Of a DNA stretch of 64,000 nucleotides, positions 54,416 through 64,000 are shown piece by piece. The stretch's first letter is position 1; every line of letters starts with the position of its first letter. The notes beneath the pieces were generated by a model, which saw nothing but the letters and a program-made list of their open reading frames with translations, had not been told where the DNA came from and did not search any database. The translations under genes and the position numbers were made by a program. Source of the stretch: Leptobrachium leishanense (Eukaryota > Chordata > Amphibia > Anura > Megophryidae); contig CM019063.1 in the NCBI GenBank assembly GCA_009667805.1, positions 410,044,626-410,108,625 of the forward strand, read 5' to 3'.

Positions 54416-54685
54416 CCCCCCAGCAAAGACAGGTACATTATAGACTATGTTGCTGTGTTAGACCATAGAGAATAAAGCGATAAACAAAAGTAATACATTG
54501 TCTCCTAGGAGTATATCATGAAACAAGGAAGGAAAATGTGCGATTTGAAGGGGTGGAGGTCATAGGGATATAAGCTATCGGAACAGAAAAGCATGCTGAA
54601 GTTAATGTGTAGTCTTGTATTCACTTTTTTTCTGAGTAAAAGGCTTCTGAGAATAAGAATGATAGTACTAACAATGAGAAGAGGA
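54416..54685. other. Short unassigned spacer
   Basis: About 270 bases between two hAT-type elements; nothing recognised. Confidence 0.4.
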
Positions 54686-54693
54686 ATGATGAC

Positions 54694-55909
54694 CAGGCCC
54701 AGACTGGGACAAAAAAGAGGCCCGGGGATTTTAAATTTAGTGCCCCTTTGCCTACTGCCATACAGAAACATTATTTATATATACAGTATATATATATATA
54801 TATATATATAATAATAAAATACTTTATAACAAACCCTGGTGTAAATGAGCACAGGGAACACAAGGGACAGGCTAAAGGGCATTTGGATTATGTTCTGATG
54901 GGGGAAAAGTCACAAACCTCCACTTTTAATATGAGGGGAATAGCAGAGAAGCGAGGTTTTAGTACAGTCCACAGTCTCTGAGCATGGGGTTCTGTGACAC
55001 AGAACCTTCTGCCGTGTGGTATCTGACTTTCAGAACCTCCTGTCTGCTTCAAGCCCTGCAACCTGCCATCAGTAATCCAGTCTTGTCCAACCTTTGTGTG
55101 TACAGCACTGTTCATCATTTGTATCTAGCCTCCTTTATGTGCTACCCAGCAGCAGTAAAATAGACTTTCAACCTTACCAAAGCCCGTTTTTGTGTATCCT
55201 CGCCTGAAGGGTCTGCCATGTCACTTCCTGAGGGTATCGCCATGGCTCATGCTAGGTTCCACCCAGACAGTATTACCTCCTGGAGTCCATAGGACTCCAT
55301 GGAGGGTGGTGCTGCCAGACCGCAAGCCCTGTGCGATCTCGCTCTTGTGAGATCGTGCACCACAGAGTAATCCCAGAGGGAGACTGGGGCCTTGTTGTCC
55401 CCAGTCTCTTTCTGCTCATGGCCAGGAGAAGTGGCAGATCAGGCCACCCTTCGCCCTGTGTGATGAAATGTGAGTATCAGATTTATTGGGGGGTTTAGGA
55501 GATGCAAAAGCGGAATCATTTAGTACCAGCTTTTAGTAGTGAATTGTTTTTTAGCCCAATGGTCTGGTAATTGGTGCTAGGACTTTACTTTTCCCATGTT
55601 AAGTATAGGATGTGCAAAGTACAGTAAGTTCATGCAAACTAGCGCAATCACTGATACACTAGCAGATTTTTATAGGGTTTAGCGTTAGGAATGTAATATG
55701 GCGCATGCGTTAAAGTCACTTATACTAGCATTAACACTTACACAACCAAACACTATAGTTAGCGTTCAGTATGTAATCTAGCCCTAAAATGGGATCTTCG
55801 AAAAGGATGAAAGTGCCTGGCGACTGTATAATAGATACGGCAAGCCGGGTCCCAGCCAACTGGCCCTAAAGGCCATCGGCCCCTCCGAGCAAACGCCAGT
55901 CCAGGCCTG
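54694..55909. mobile_element. Non-autonomous hAT-type element (CAGGCC...GACTGG)
   Basis: 1,216 bp. Ends CAGGCCCAGACTGGGAC and complement CAGGCCTGGACTGGCG, flanked by perfect 8-bp duplications atgatgac (54686-54693, 55910-55917). A (TA)n run lies at 54787-54812. The right half (about 55225-55786) is a copy of the GGGCYYTATTAC family. No transposase. Confidence 0.92.
55225..55786 (+). repeat. GGGCYYTATTAC-family fragment
   Basis: Shared blocks with 30727-31453: 'gagtccataggactcc', 'ccccagtctcttt', 'gtaattggtgctagg', 'gcaaagtacagtaag', 'gttagcgttcagtatgtaat', ending 'ctagccc'. The left terminus is not visible. Confidence 0.6.
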
Positions 55910-55917
55910 ATGATGAC

Positions 55918-57458
55918 TGTGAGAAAAGGTTTATCTAATTTAAATTTCCCATAGGATTAGTTCCTCATGGTCTTCCTTGGATATTAAATTTCTTCCATCT
56001 TATGTCATCTTTGTGTGATCTCTTCCTGGTGATCTGTGTTTATCTAAAGTTATTTTTTTTTTATATGCAACAGTTCACCTGGTCATTGCAACCAGCCATG
56101 TCGCCCTCATGACAAATTGAACAGCATTCTGCATTTTGTTTGTTGCCAATAAATTCAGAAGTAATTTTGTTTTATATTGTTGTTTGTTGACTGTGACCCC
56201 ATTGGTCTTGCATTGAATAGATAACTTTTTTGTGTTTTCCTAGGTAACTTAGACAGGTGTTAGCGTCTTATGAGGATGATGTATTGGGTTGCAGATGAGA
56301 TCTTGTGGCCTGTGGAGTTATGTTGCAGAGAAGAAAAGTAGGTGTCAAAGACCTTCATCTGGTTCATTGGGTTTAGAAGTGAATTTTAAAGTGAGTGAGA
56401 TATAGGAGAATTTGTTTTTGAACCAGGCAGCAGTGGGTACCATAGTTAGGATAAAGAAAATTCAGACCTCTTCAATCAACCATTGGTAGATTAAATTTAG
56501 TTGGTTGGTGTTTCTCGGAGATTGACAGGTGCAGTAAGACAGGTGGAGCATCTGGTTTGAAGGAGATTCGCCAATTCTTTATGGTAATAATTGATATGAG
56601 GGCAGATCTTTGTGGTCTTTTGTGTAGTTTACATTGTTATATTGGCTGTTGATTATACATTTTCGTCTGGTTTAAATTGATGTTTCATTGTATGCTGAGA
56701 ATTTTTAAAGAGTTATATAAAGTAGTTAATGGACACAATAACTTGGCTTAACATATCAATTTCATATAAGCTGTACACTGGAACAGATAATGTATGTTTC
56801 ATTTAATTTCCTATTAAATAAGCTGTTTTCCCATCTGACACTCATTACATTAACATATACATTTGACGATATATATTGCTTGATAGCTGCAGAACTATGT
56901 GCTTACACAAATCGTTCCTAGGACGTACAATGCATTACAACCTACATATATCACAACGACATGAGGCACAGTGACGGACTTTATACTGTGGTCAACTGCT
57001 CATTTTCTAGGAGGAGGGTGCAATGTGATCATCATGCCAGGAATCTCCTTCATGACAGGGAGGCTGATTGGAGAGTCTGACCTGAGATTCAAATTGTTGC
57101 AAAAGATAGGGAGTAGAGGGTCATCGCCAATTGATCTAGCCTTGCTCTGCATTCACCACATTGGTGTTGGCTTGCAGATTACAACACACCAATATCAATA
57201 TTTTTTTCATAAAAATGACGCTTGTATTATAATGTAAATTGATCAAGGGAGGAGTCCCCCTGAATGCAATGATCAGGGCAGGACACCCATATCTCTTTTT
57301 TATGATATCATTATCTACAGTGATCGTATCTGCCCAAAAGCACTGGCAACATCCTCAGTTTTCTTTGATCCTTGCTGAGAATATTCTCACTGGCAAGAGT
57401 TTCCCTGACCATTACAATCCTGTCCAAGGAACTGGGTTATCCTATGTCGCATATAATA
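55918..57458. other. Unassigned DNA, no gene seen
   Basis: AT-rich with scattered short ORFs; no recognisable coding motif, terminus or array. Confidence 0.4.
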
Positions 57459-57466
57459 ATGGCTAG

Positions 57467-59708
57467 CAGGGCTGGACTGGGACAACAAATCAGCCCTGGA
57501 CTTCATCCAGACAGGCCCATTTTAATTATGAAAACACACACAAATATAGTAAATAAACCAAACGGATCACTCAACCAATCTCTGCAGAAACCGGAGCTGC
57601 TGCAGAGCGATTGGGTAAAGCAACACAGCGGCATTGAGGTTTTAAGGTGAGGAGGATGCGCAACGGGTCTCACCAGCATGGCAGCCCCAACATTAGACTG
57701 CATCTGTGAAGAAGTTCTTACCTCACCCATTAAGGGGAGTGCAAGGAGCCGTGCAGTGAAACAGCATTCACTCTGGCCCACTGAGCTATTGACCCACCAG
57801 GAATCTCCCTGTAGTTCCTATGGCCAGTACATGATGTCGGATATAATCTCTGCACGTGAATACAACACGTTATATATTGGATTTATCAACCAAGCCTCCA
57901 ATATGTCAGGGATTATTATTTCATAAGAAATCTACACGAGACACAAATATCAATTGTTTATATTTCCTAGAAATTCTCCTAAATTCTTTTAATTGTCTGT
58001 GTTTTGCTTTGAAAAATACAATAATCAATAATTGGATAAAAATATATATATATTTATTACGTATACAAAAAGTTTCAAATCTCATATCATAAACAAAAAT
58101 TTATAAACCACAATCCATCAGCATATAAAAACTAGCTTCACAATATATATATCTCTGGTTAGTAACTGCATATATGATTAATATCATTTACCTTATCAGT
58201 TAGTAACTAATACACAAATGGTTAATAAAGATTTCTGCTTAATACAACATGCATTTCCCAGCAAACAATGTTTAACCAGCCAGCTTTTATAGATATATAT
58301 ATTCCTCTCTATGCTACATGGATCAACAAAAGATGAGCTAATTTAATGATAAGTAATAAAAACTTATTTAGTGAATCCTCCCCTAATCTCGAGAATTAAA
58401 CTTCTAATCTTTTGCTTTTTATTTTGTAGTTATATAATTCCTTGCTTATTAATTTTAATCACAGTAATTTCCAAATTCAATATATATATTGGTATCAATC
58501 TTACAACATTTCTTTTTAGGAATAAATCCTTATGTCCACTTCTTCATATTTCTATCTGCAGAATAGAAATACTAAGAAATTTTTGGAGCTACCCAGAATC
58601 TGAGAAGTCTCAGTCTACGTTGCAAGAATATCTACAAATATATATAATTACATTAATTCCTTAATTTCATACATTACCTGTCCAATTTGGATTTTGATAA
58701 GTCTGCCTTGGAATTCCTGATGTAATATTTTTGGAATGTGTGAAAATTATCGATATCAGATAATCAATGCATGTGAGTTAGAGATTTGGTGAGAGTCAGA
58801 GATTTGGTGAGAATCTTGATTGCCTCATGTCCTGGGATCTGCCTGCATCGTGGTGTGAGTCTCTGAATGTTGGAATCTCTGACTCTCAGAGGGTCATGTG
58901 TAATGCATTTCAGTGTGAGTCTCTGAATGCTGGAATCTCGGACTGATTTGCAACCAACATTGCCGCTTATTATAGTCAATTTGACGTCACTAGCAATATT
59001 ATTGGTACATCAAATCTAATATTTACTATCCTCTAGAGGGCAGTATTGCACTTCTTAATTAATTCCACTATTTCTTTTTAATATTCTTATCTTGGGTCAA
59101 AGTTCAATCTGACTTAACAAAGAACCTCTCTCTCAGTCACTAGACACTGTGTCTCTACCTGCCATATCTAATTTATATCCCTACTCCCTTTTGGTTACTT
59201 ATTGAATCTTTATCAGCTGGATTCTTTTCCAGTTAACTCAACAAAATCTATTCTTTAGTAATTTTTATTATTTACCAATTATATACTTTCTACAATATTT
59301 ATTGGAGTATATATTTCCTACTGTAAATATAATAAAATATACCTTGATTATAAACATATATTTTGTGAATATAAATCTATATTACAGAGATATTAACTCT
59401 TATTCCTATACCCAAAAGACAAAATATCTTTTGTTTTAAAAACTTAAGACAAACCAATAAATTAAATTATGACACGTCTTAGCACTTAACTCTAGCATTA
59501 TCACACAAAAACATCCTAGGTTCCTTCATGTCTGGCACTTCTTAAAAAAATATAAAAGACTTCACCCAGGAATGAACTCTGTAAAAAAAAATCTCGTTCA
59601 TTTCTAAACCTAGAGAAAATTGAAAGAAAAAAAACTGTCTTTAAAAACAAAATGGCTACAGATATCCATTTTAATTTTTCCTTTCTATAATATACCCGAC
59701 AATGCCTG
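57467..59708. mobile_element. Small hAT-type element split by a solo LTR
   Basis: It starts CAGGGCTGGACTGGGAC (57467) and ends 'atgcctg' (59708). The perfect 8-bp duplication atggctag is at 57459-57466 and 59709-59716, on either side of the inserted LTR. Without the LTR (57835-59701) it is ~375 bp. The LTR landed inside the right terminus, only ~7 bp from the end. Non-coding. Confidence 0.92.
57835..59701. mobile_element. Solo LTR, copy 2 (TGTCGG/CCGACA family)
   Basis: 1,867 bp, from TGTCGGATATAATC to 'tatacccgaca', matching 3141-4976 along its length in the same orientation. Flanks atga and atgc agree at 3 of 4. Here the TG start is intact. No internal sequence or coding capacity. Differences from copy 1 include a tandem-like rearrangement around 'gagtctctgaatg' at 58790-58950. 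Confidence 0.82.
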
Positions 59709-59716
59709 ATGGCTAG

Positions 59717-59899
59717 TACCTCAATGAGTGCCTGACTAAGAGATGAATTGTCTGGCCAATGTGCCTGGTTACCCAATGTATCTTCTACTGGATATAGCAC
59801 TTTCTCCCATGATGTATCTCTCTCCTCTACTGCTTTCAACTGCTGTTTCTAACTTCTAACACCATGTCTGCTCACTCTTCTTCAGCACCTCTCTCTCCA
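59717..59899. other. Short spacer
   Basis: Nothing recognised. Confidence 0.35.
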
Positions 59900-60471
59900 T
59901 TCCTGCCCTAGACCTATACTTCCCTGCAGCCGCGAGCATCCACTCGATGGAGTCCATATGACTACATTGAGTTCTCCCCTGCCCGTCACATGACCAGCCG
60001 GATCTCGCCTCGCGAGATCCGGCCGGTCGGCGTAGTGATCCACAGGAAGAGACTGGGGGACTTTTTCCCCCAGTCTATCCCTGCTCCCGCCGGCCCGAGG
60101 AGGCGAACAGAGTCGTGTTCCTCGCCGCGGGACTGAGGGTGAGTATGTGATTCTTTTTTTTATTTTTAAGGCTGGTGTTAACGGATTCTGCAGAAGCGGA
60201 ATCCGTTAACACTAGGTTCTGGCTCTGGTTAACTTTTCGCTGACCAGAGCTGGACGTTAATCAGCGCTGGGACTTTGTAATCCAGCGCTGATTAACACTT
60301 TGCGCTCCCTATACTCAACATGGGGAGCGCAAAGTACAGTAACCTCACGCAGAGGAGCGCAAGGTACCAAACGCAAACGGATTTTTTAACCCATTTGCGT
60401 TTGGATTGCAATATGCAGTAAATACCGTGGCAATCGTTAATGCTCACACAGGTAAGCATTAACGTCTGTGC
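59900..60471 (+). repeat. GGGCYYTATTAC-family copy, interrupted at its right end
   Basis: Matches 30850-31430 ('gcgagcatcc', 'gagatccggc', 'agactgggggactttttccc', 'ggttaacttt', 'ttgcgctccctatac', 'gctcacacaggtaagc'). Its last ~30 bp appear displaced to 62885-62912 ('gcgttaacattgtaatattgccc'), on the far side of element T3. Confidence 0.65.
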
Positions 60472-60556
60472 CATAGGCGTGCGCACGGGGTGTGCCTGGG
60501 CACACCCTAATGCTGGCCCCTGGCACACCCCGCAGGCCCATGGAACACTTTGGGTC

Positions 60557-60985
60557 CCGGCTGGCTTCATCCTATGGATAGCCGCCAGGATCCTTCATTT
60601 CCGCAGGCCTGGTGGCAGCCTCTGCTTCCCTGGTGGTCCAGTGGCTGTGGGGTGCTGCATTGTGATCAGTGCTTCGCACACAGACCGCAGAGCATGTCCC
60701 ACAGTGAGTGACTGGCCATGAGCGCCGGCGATCGCTGATGACCTGTCACCTGACCGCCGGCGCTCATTGACTGTGTCAGAGCGCTGGTAGTCAGGTGACA
60801 GGTCACCTCCGACGTTCGTGTCCAGTCACTCGCTCACTGTGGGACATGCTCTGCGGTCTGTGTGCGAAGTACAGATCACAGTGCAGCACCCCACAGCCAC
60901 CGGACCACCTGGGAAGCTGAGGCTGCCGCTAGGCCTGCGGGGGTGAAGGGTCCCGTCCCGGCGGCTATCCTTGCGATGTGGCCAG
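60557..60985. repeat. ~430-bp long palindrome in T3
   Basis: 60640-60716 and 60823-60905 are inverted copies ('gggacatgctctgcggtctg' and complement; 'gtggctgtggggtgctgca' and complement). The outer parts 'tatggatagccgcc' and 'ggcggctatccttg' extend the arms, and the centre has 'gacctgtcacctgac' with 'gtcaggtgacaggtc'. Confidence 0.85.
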
Positions 60986-61630
60986 GGGCAAATATAGCTA
61001 TGTATGAGCTGCTGGGGGCAAATATAGCCATGTATGAGCTGCTGGGGGCAAATAGAGCCATGTATGAGCTGCTTAGGGCAAATATAGCCATATATTAGCT
61101 GCTTGGGGCAAATATATCCATGTATGAGCTGCTGGGGGCAAATATATCCATGTATGAGCTGCAGGGGCAAATATAGCCATATATGAGCTGGTGGGGCAAA
61201 TATAGCCCTGTATGAGCTGCTTGGGGCAAATCTAGCCATGTATGAGCTGCTGGGGCAAATATATCCATGTATGAGCTGCTTGGGGCAAATATAGCCATGT
61301 ATGAGCTGCTGGGGGCAAATATATCCATGTATGAGCTGCTTGGGGCAACTATAGCCATGTATGAGCTGCTTGGGGCAAATATAGCCATGTATGAGCTGCT
61401 GGGGGCAAATATATCTGTGTATGAGCTGCTGGGGGTAAATATATCCGTGTATGAGGTGCTGGGGCAAATATATCCGTGTATGAGCTGCTGGGGGCAAATA
61501 TATCCGTGTGAGCACCTATATATTCATGTGAGCTGGGGGCAAATATATCCATGTGAGCTGGGGGCAAATATGTCCATATGAGCTGGGTGCAATATATCCA
61601 TGTGAGCTGGGGGCAATATATCAAATGTGA
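60985..61630. repeat. Tandem array in T3 (~25-30 bp unit)
   Basis: About 23 units of the form 'ggcaaatatagccatgtatg' plus 'agctgctggg'; distal units shorten to 'atatatccatgtgagctggg', the same core as in T1 and T2. The minus-strand ORF of 229 codons across it is an artefact. Confidence 0.93.
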
Positions 61631-61859
61631 GCTGCTTATTACTGTACAGCTCTGCGATACCCTCAAACACACCGCACATTACTATACAGCTCTGCGATAC
61701 CCTCAAACACACCGCATATTACTGGGGCTGGTATGAAATTTTTTCCAGTGCTGGTTTTTATCCCCAGTCCGGGCCTGTTTCTGGACCAGCAATACTCAAC
61801 CCCTTCCCTGCAAAAAGAAAGGTAAGCAGGAGAGGGGGCAACTTTTGTATTTAAACTGG

Positions 61860-62150
61860 GGGTTTTATTGCTGTGGAGCTCTGTGTTACGCTCATACACT
61901 GCACATTACTGGGTATTTATTGCTGTGGATTCTATGGTATGCTCATACACACTGCACTTTGCTGGGGGTTTTATTGCTGTGGATTCTGTGATACGCTCAT
62001 ACACACCACACTTTGCTGGGGGTTTAATTGCTGTGGATTCTGTGATACGCTCATACACACCGCACATGGCTGGGGATTTTATTGCTGTGGATTCTGTGAT
62101 ATGTTCATACACACCGCACATGGCTGGGGGTTTTATTGCTGTGGATTCTG
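61860..62150. repeat. Tandem array, ~55-bp unit, 5 copies
   Basis: Units contain 'attgctgtggattctgtga', 'acgctcatacacac' and 'gctgggggtttt'. Two or more long frames remain open through it on both strands; judged non-coding. Confidence 0.88.
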
Positions 62151-62399
62151 TGTTGACTGCACTGTATGGCTGTGTGTGTAAATGCATGTATTTGTCTTTA
62201 AATAGGCTGCTGTGCGTAAAATTCGGCACCTGCCCTTGTCTTAGCCCGGCATTGACCCTTGCCCTGCATCCAAAAGCTGGTATTGCTCCTTGAATCACCG
62301 CTATATCTTCTGCCTGCACTCCACAAAGTAAGAATAGTGAATAAAGCATCTTGAGATACAGGTAGGAGACTAAATATTGGTGCTTGGCAGTAGAAGGTT

Positions 62400-62530
62400 A
62401 ACCTCCCTGGCGGTCTGATTTTGAAATTTTTATGTCAAATCGGTGCGTTTATTCGGCCCCCTGGCGGTTTTCCCGAGTGTGGCTCAGGGTTAAATTTCAA
62501 TGCTGAAAGCAGTAACCCTGAGCCACACCT
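62400..62530. repeat. TTAACC-type MITE fragment with hairpin
   Basis: 'ggttaacctccctggcggtc' is a common vertebrate MITE start at TTAA. It is followed by a 16-bp perfect stem: 'gtgtggctcagggtta' (62478-62493) with 'taaccctgagccacac' near 62513-62528. Confidence 0.55.
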
Positions 62531-62589
62531 GGGCTGTTACATACCTGTCCCTGCACTCCCTCACTATTCTCTTGCAGTAACCTCTGGCC

Positions 62590-62745
62590 GATCGCGGCGT
62601 CCTGGTTCCTGTTGCGAGTGGCTGATTCCCTGCACTTTGGCGGCCCTGCAGTGAATGGTGAATTCACCACAGGATGGAGCAATTTGATTCCCCGAAGTGC
62701 GGGGAACAACAGTCGGCGACATTTCGGCGCTCTGTGAATGACCCC
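62590..62745. repeat. GGGTTATTCA-family end fragment
   Basis: 'ctgcactttggcggccctg', 'gtgaatggtgaattcacc', 'gtgcggggaacaaca' and 'ctctgtgaatgacccct' match the right end of 44780-45391. Confidence 0.6.
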
Positions 62746-62892
62746 TATAGTAATGATATATTTTGGCTGAATGCGTGAGTGTGTGTCTGTGTATGTTTGC
62801 ATAAAGGTGCGTGAATATATATATATTGTGTGTGTTTGAACTTTTGGGTGCACAGCCTAATACAATAGGCTGTGCATGCCTATGGATTGCGT

Positions 62893-63669
62893 TAACATTG
62901 TAATATTGCCCAAAGTAAATAATTTTTATAATGTCACAGATTAACCACTTACTGTTATGATGTATCAAGGGGAGGTACAGCAAAATACCAAGGAAAACTG
63001 ACATTCATTTGGATATATTACTACTAGCAGTTGTAAATTATAATAGGTAATTAAACCTCAAACAAATCTCATACCTTAATAACCCCAGATGACTCTGTTG
63101 CATGTCATTTCTAACAACATTTTAAGTTGTTTCTTTGAAAATGTTTATGATGGTAAAATCTTTCTCTGCTCTTCTTTCTTGAGTGAAATTATTGTTATTA
63201 CGGCTTTTCTCCATTTCATAATTACTGTATTGCTTACAAAGAATTGTATAAAATGTCCTGTTTTCCCCACAGCATAAAAGTGAACATAGATTGCTGTCAC
63301 AAATAAAAAGCAAAATTGTATATCCATCGGTATATCATTATGTATAATTTTGTTTACAGTTTCCCTCTAAAATTCCAATTTGTAACAAAAGTATAATTTT
63401 TTTTGGTACAAGCTACCCTGACTAAAAAGATATCTGATAGAATGTGGTTTATTTAATGTGGCAAGAAAAAAAAGATGAGATACCTAACAATTAACAAAAA
63501 TGGAGATGTCCTCAGATACCCCCTTTAACAATGAATTCTGATGGTTCAGAGGAAAGACTATATGGTTACACTTTATTATTTTAATAACCCAAAACAGACA
63601 TTAATGAGAATACTGAGAACATTGAACAGATTATATTAACTCTGTAGCTTGTCTGTCATTATGTCCCTG
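62893..63669. other. Unassigned AT-rich DNA
   Basis: No gene, array or terminus recognised. Confidence 0.4.
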
Positions 63670-63833
63670 CTCTTGGCCCTCCAGATGTTTGGAACTACAT
63701 TTCTCATGAGGCTCAGCCAATCTAAAGAGCTACAGTTACAAGTATTTATAAAGGGCCAATAAATAAAGAGCACCTGAGCATAATGGGAGATGTAGTTCTA
63801 AAACATCTGGTCAAAATTGCTGACCACTGTCAC
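63670..63833. repeat. hAT-type MITE related to 1817-1953
   Basis: 'ccagatgtttggaactaca' on the left pairs with 'tgtagttctaaaacatctgg' on the right. The element ends are not sharply defined. The remaining bases to 64000 show nothing recognisable. Confidence 0.5.
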
Positions 63834-64000
63834 AGAGAGTAGAACGGGCCCTCTTCTTAACTCTTCTTTCTGCATTCTAAAACATGTATTTAACTTTGCT
63901 TCTGGGTATTCAAAATTGCTGGTGGGCATTTTTAATAATCAGTGTACAGATTAGGCTAAGAGACCAGAGCTTCAAGGAAATGTGGTGCATGATTCTTACA

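Larger units (their letters stand above)
60472..62884. mobile_element. Minisatellite/hairpin element T3 (tentative limits)
   Basis: Left end CATAGGCGTGCGCAC; the proposed right end is the complement of CATAGGCATGCACAG, identical over 14 bp apart from CpG-type changes. Inside: a ~400-bp palindrome (60557-60985), a ~30-bp-unit array (60985-61630), a second array (61860-62150), and further nested repeats. The flanking repeat family continues on both sides, supporting insertion. The 8-bp flanks (gtctgtgc, gattgcgt) match at only 4 positions, so the right limit is uncertain. Confidence 0.5.

Noticed and set aside
56971..57926. Cluster of short plus-strand ORFs as a possible host exon region
   Set aside because: No splice-consistent structure or domain, and the right half overlaps a hAT-type element.
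60826..61672. Minus-strand ORFs of 229 and 107 codons with Tyr-Ile-Cys-Pro repeats
   Set aside because: Artefact of the T3 array.
60472..62884. Firm hAT assignment of T3
   Set aside because: The 8-bp flanks match at only 4 positions and the right end shares just ~14 bp with the left; listed as tentative only.

Overview
This 64 kb window looks like gene-poor vertebrate DNA packed with transposable elements. The mix suggests an amphibian, most likely a frog (inference): abundant hAT, Tc1 and palindromic TIR elements, CR1/L2-type LINEs, and frog-type repeats ending in GCGCTATATAAAT. I found no host gene, tRNA, rRNA or CRISPR array. Every long ORF that encodes a recognisable protein belongs to a mobile element; the other long ORFs are reading-frame artefacts of minisatellites.

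Layout. 1-9728: TIR elements, a solo LTR (3141-4976, 4-bp duplication GACT), an L1-type LINE tail with a second retroposon nested in it, and unassigned AT-rich DNA. 9729-18127: a full-length, apparently young Ty3/gypsy retrotransposon on the minus strand (Ty3-1), with two ~1.09 kb LTRs about 1% different, a PNMA-like gag, a complete pol, a tRNA-Pro-type primer site and a canonical -1 frameshift heptamer at the gag-pol junction. 18128-27500: Tc1 fragments inside an inverted repeat, a palindromic MITE, an L2/CR1-type LINE, and a nearly intact Tc1 transposon with one in-frame stop. 27871-30228: a GGGTTATTCA-TIR element split by a hAT-type element that carries a minisatellite. 30727-35007: another TIR element, a palindromic MITE, and a transposase-less member of the TAGGGATGAGC hAT family.

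35108-47935: a second, decayed Ty3/gypsy element (Ty3-2, minus strand). It was hit by at least five later insertions: a palindromic MITE in one LTR, a 0.9 kb TIR element in the other, a CR1-type LINE in pol, and two minisatellite-bearing elements in gag. 48498-54407: an autonomous-type hAT element (BED finger plus hAT transposase, several frameshifts) with its own nested LINE. 54694-64000: hAT-type elements, one of them split by a second solo LTR, and a third minisatellite/hairpin element.

The autonomous elements explain some of the passive ones: the 48498 hAT has the same ends as the 32501 deletion derivative. No enzyme in the window matches the GGGTTATTCA group, the CAG-ended hAT elements or the solo LTRs. 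Nested duplications give a relative insertion order at several points.
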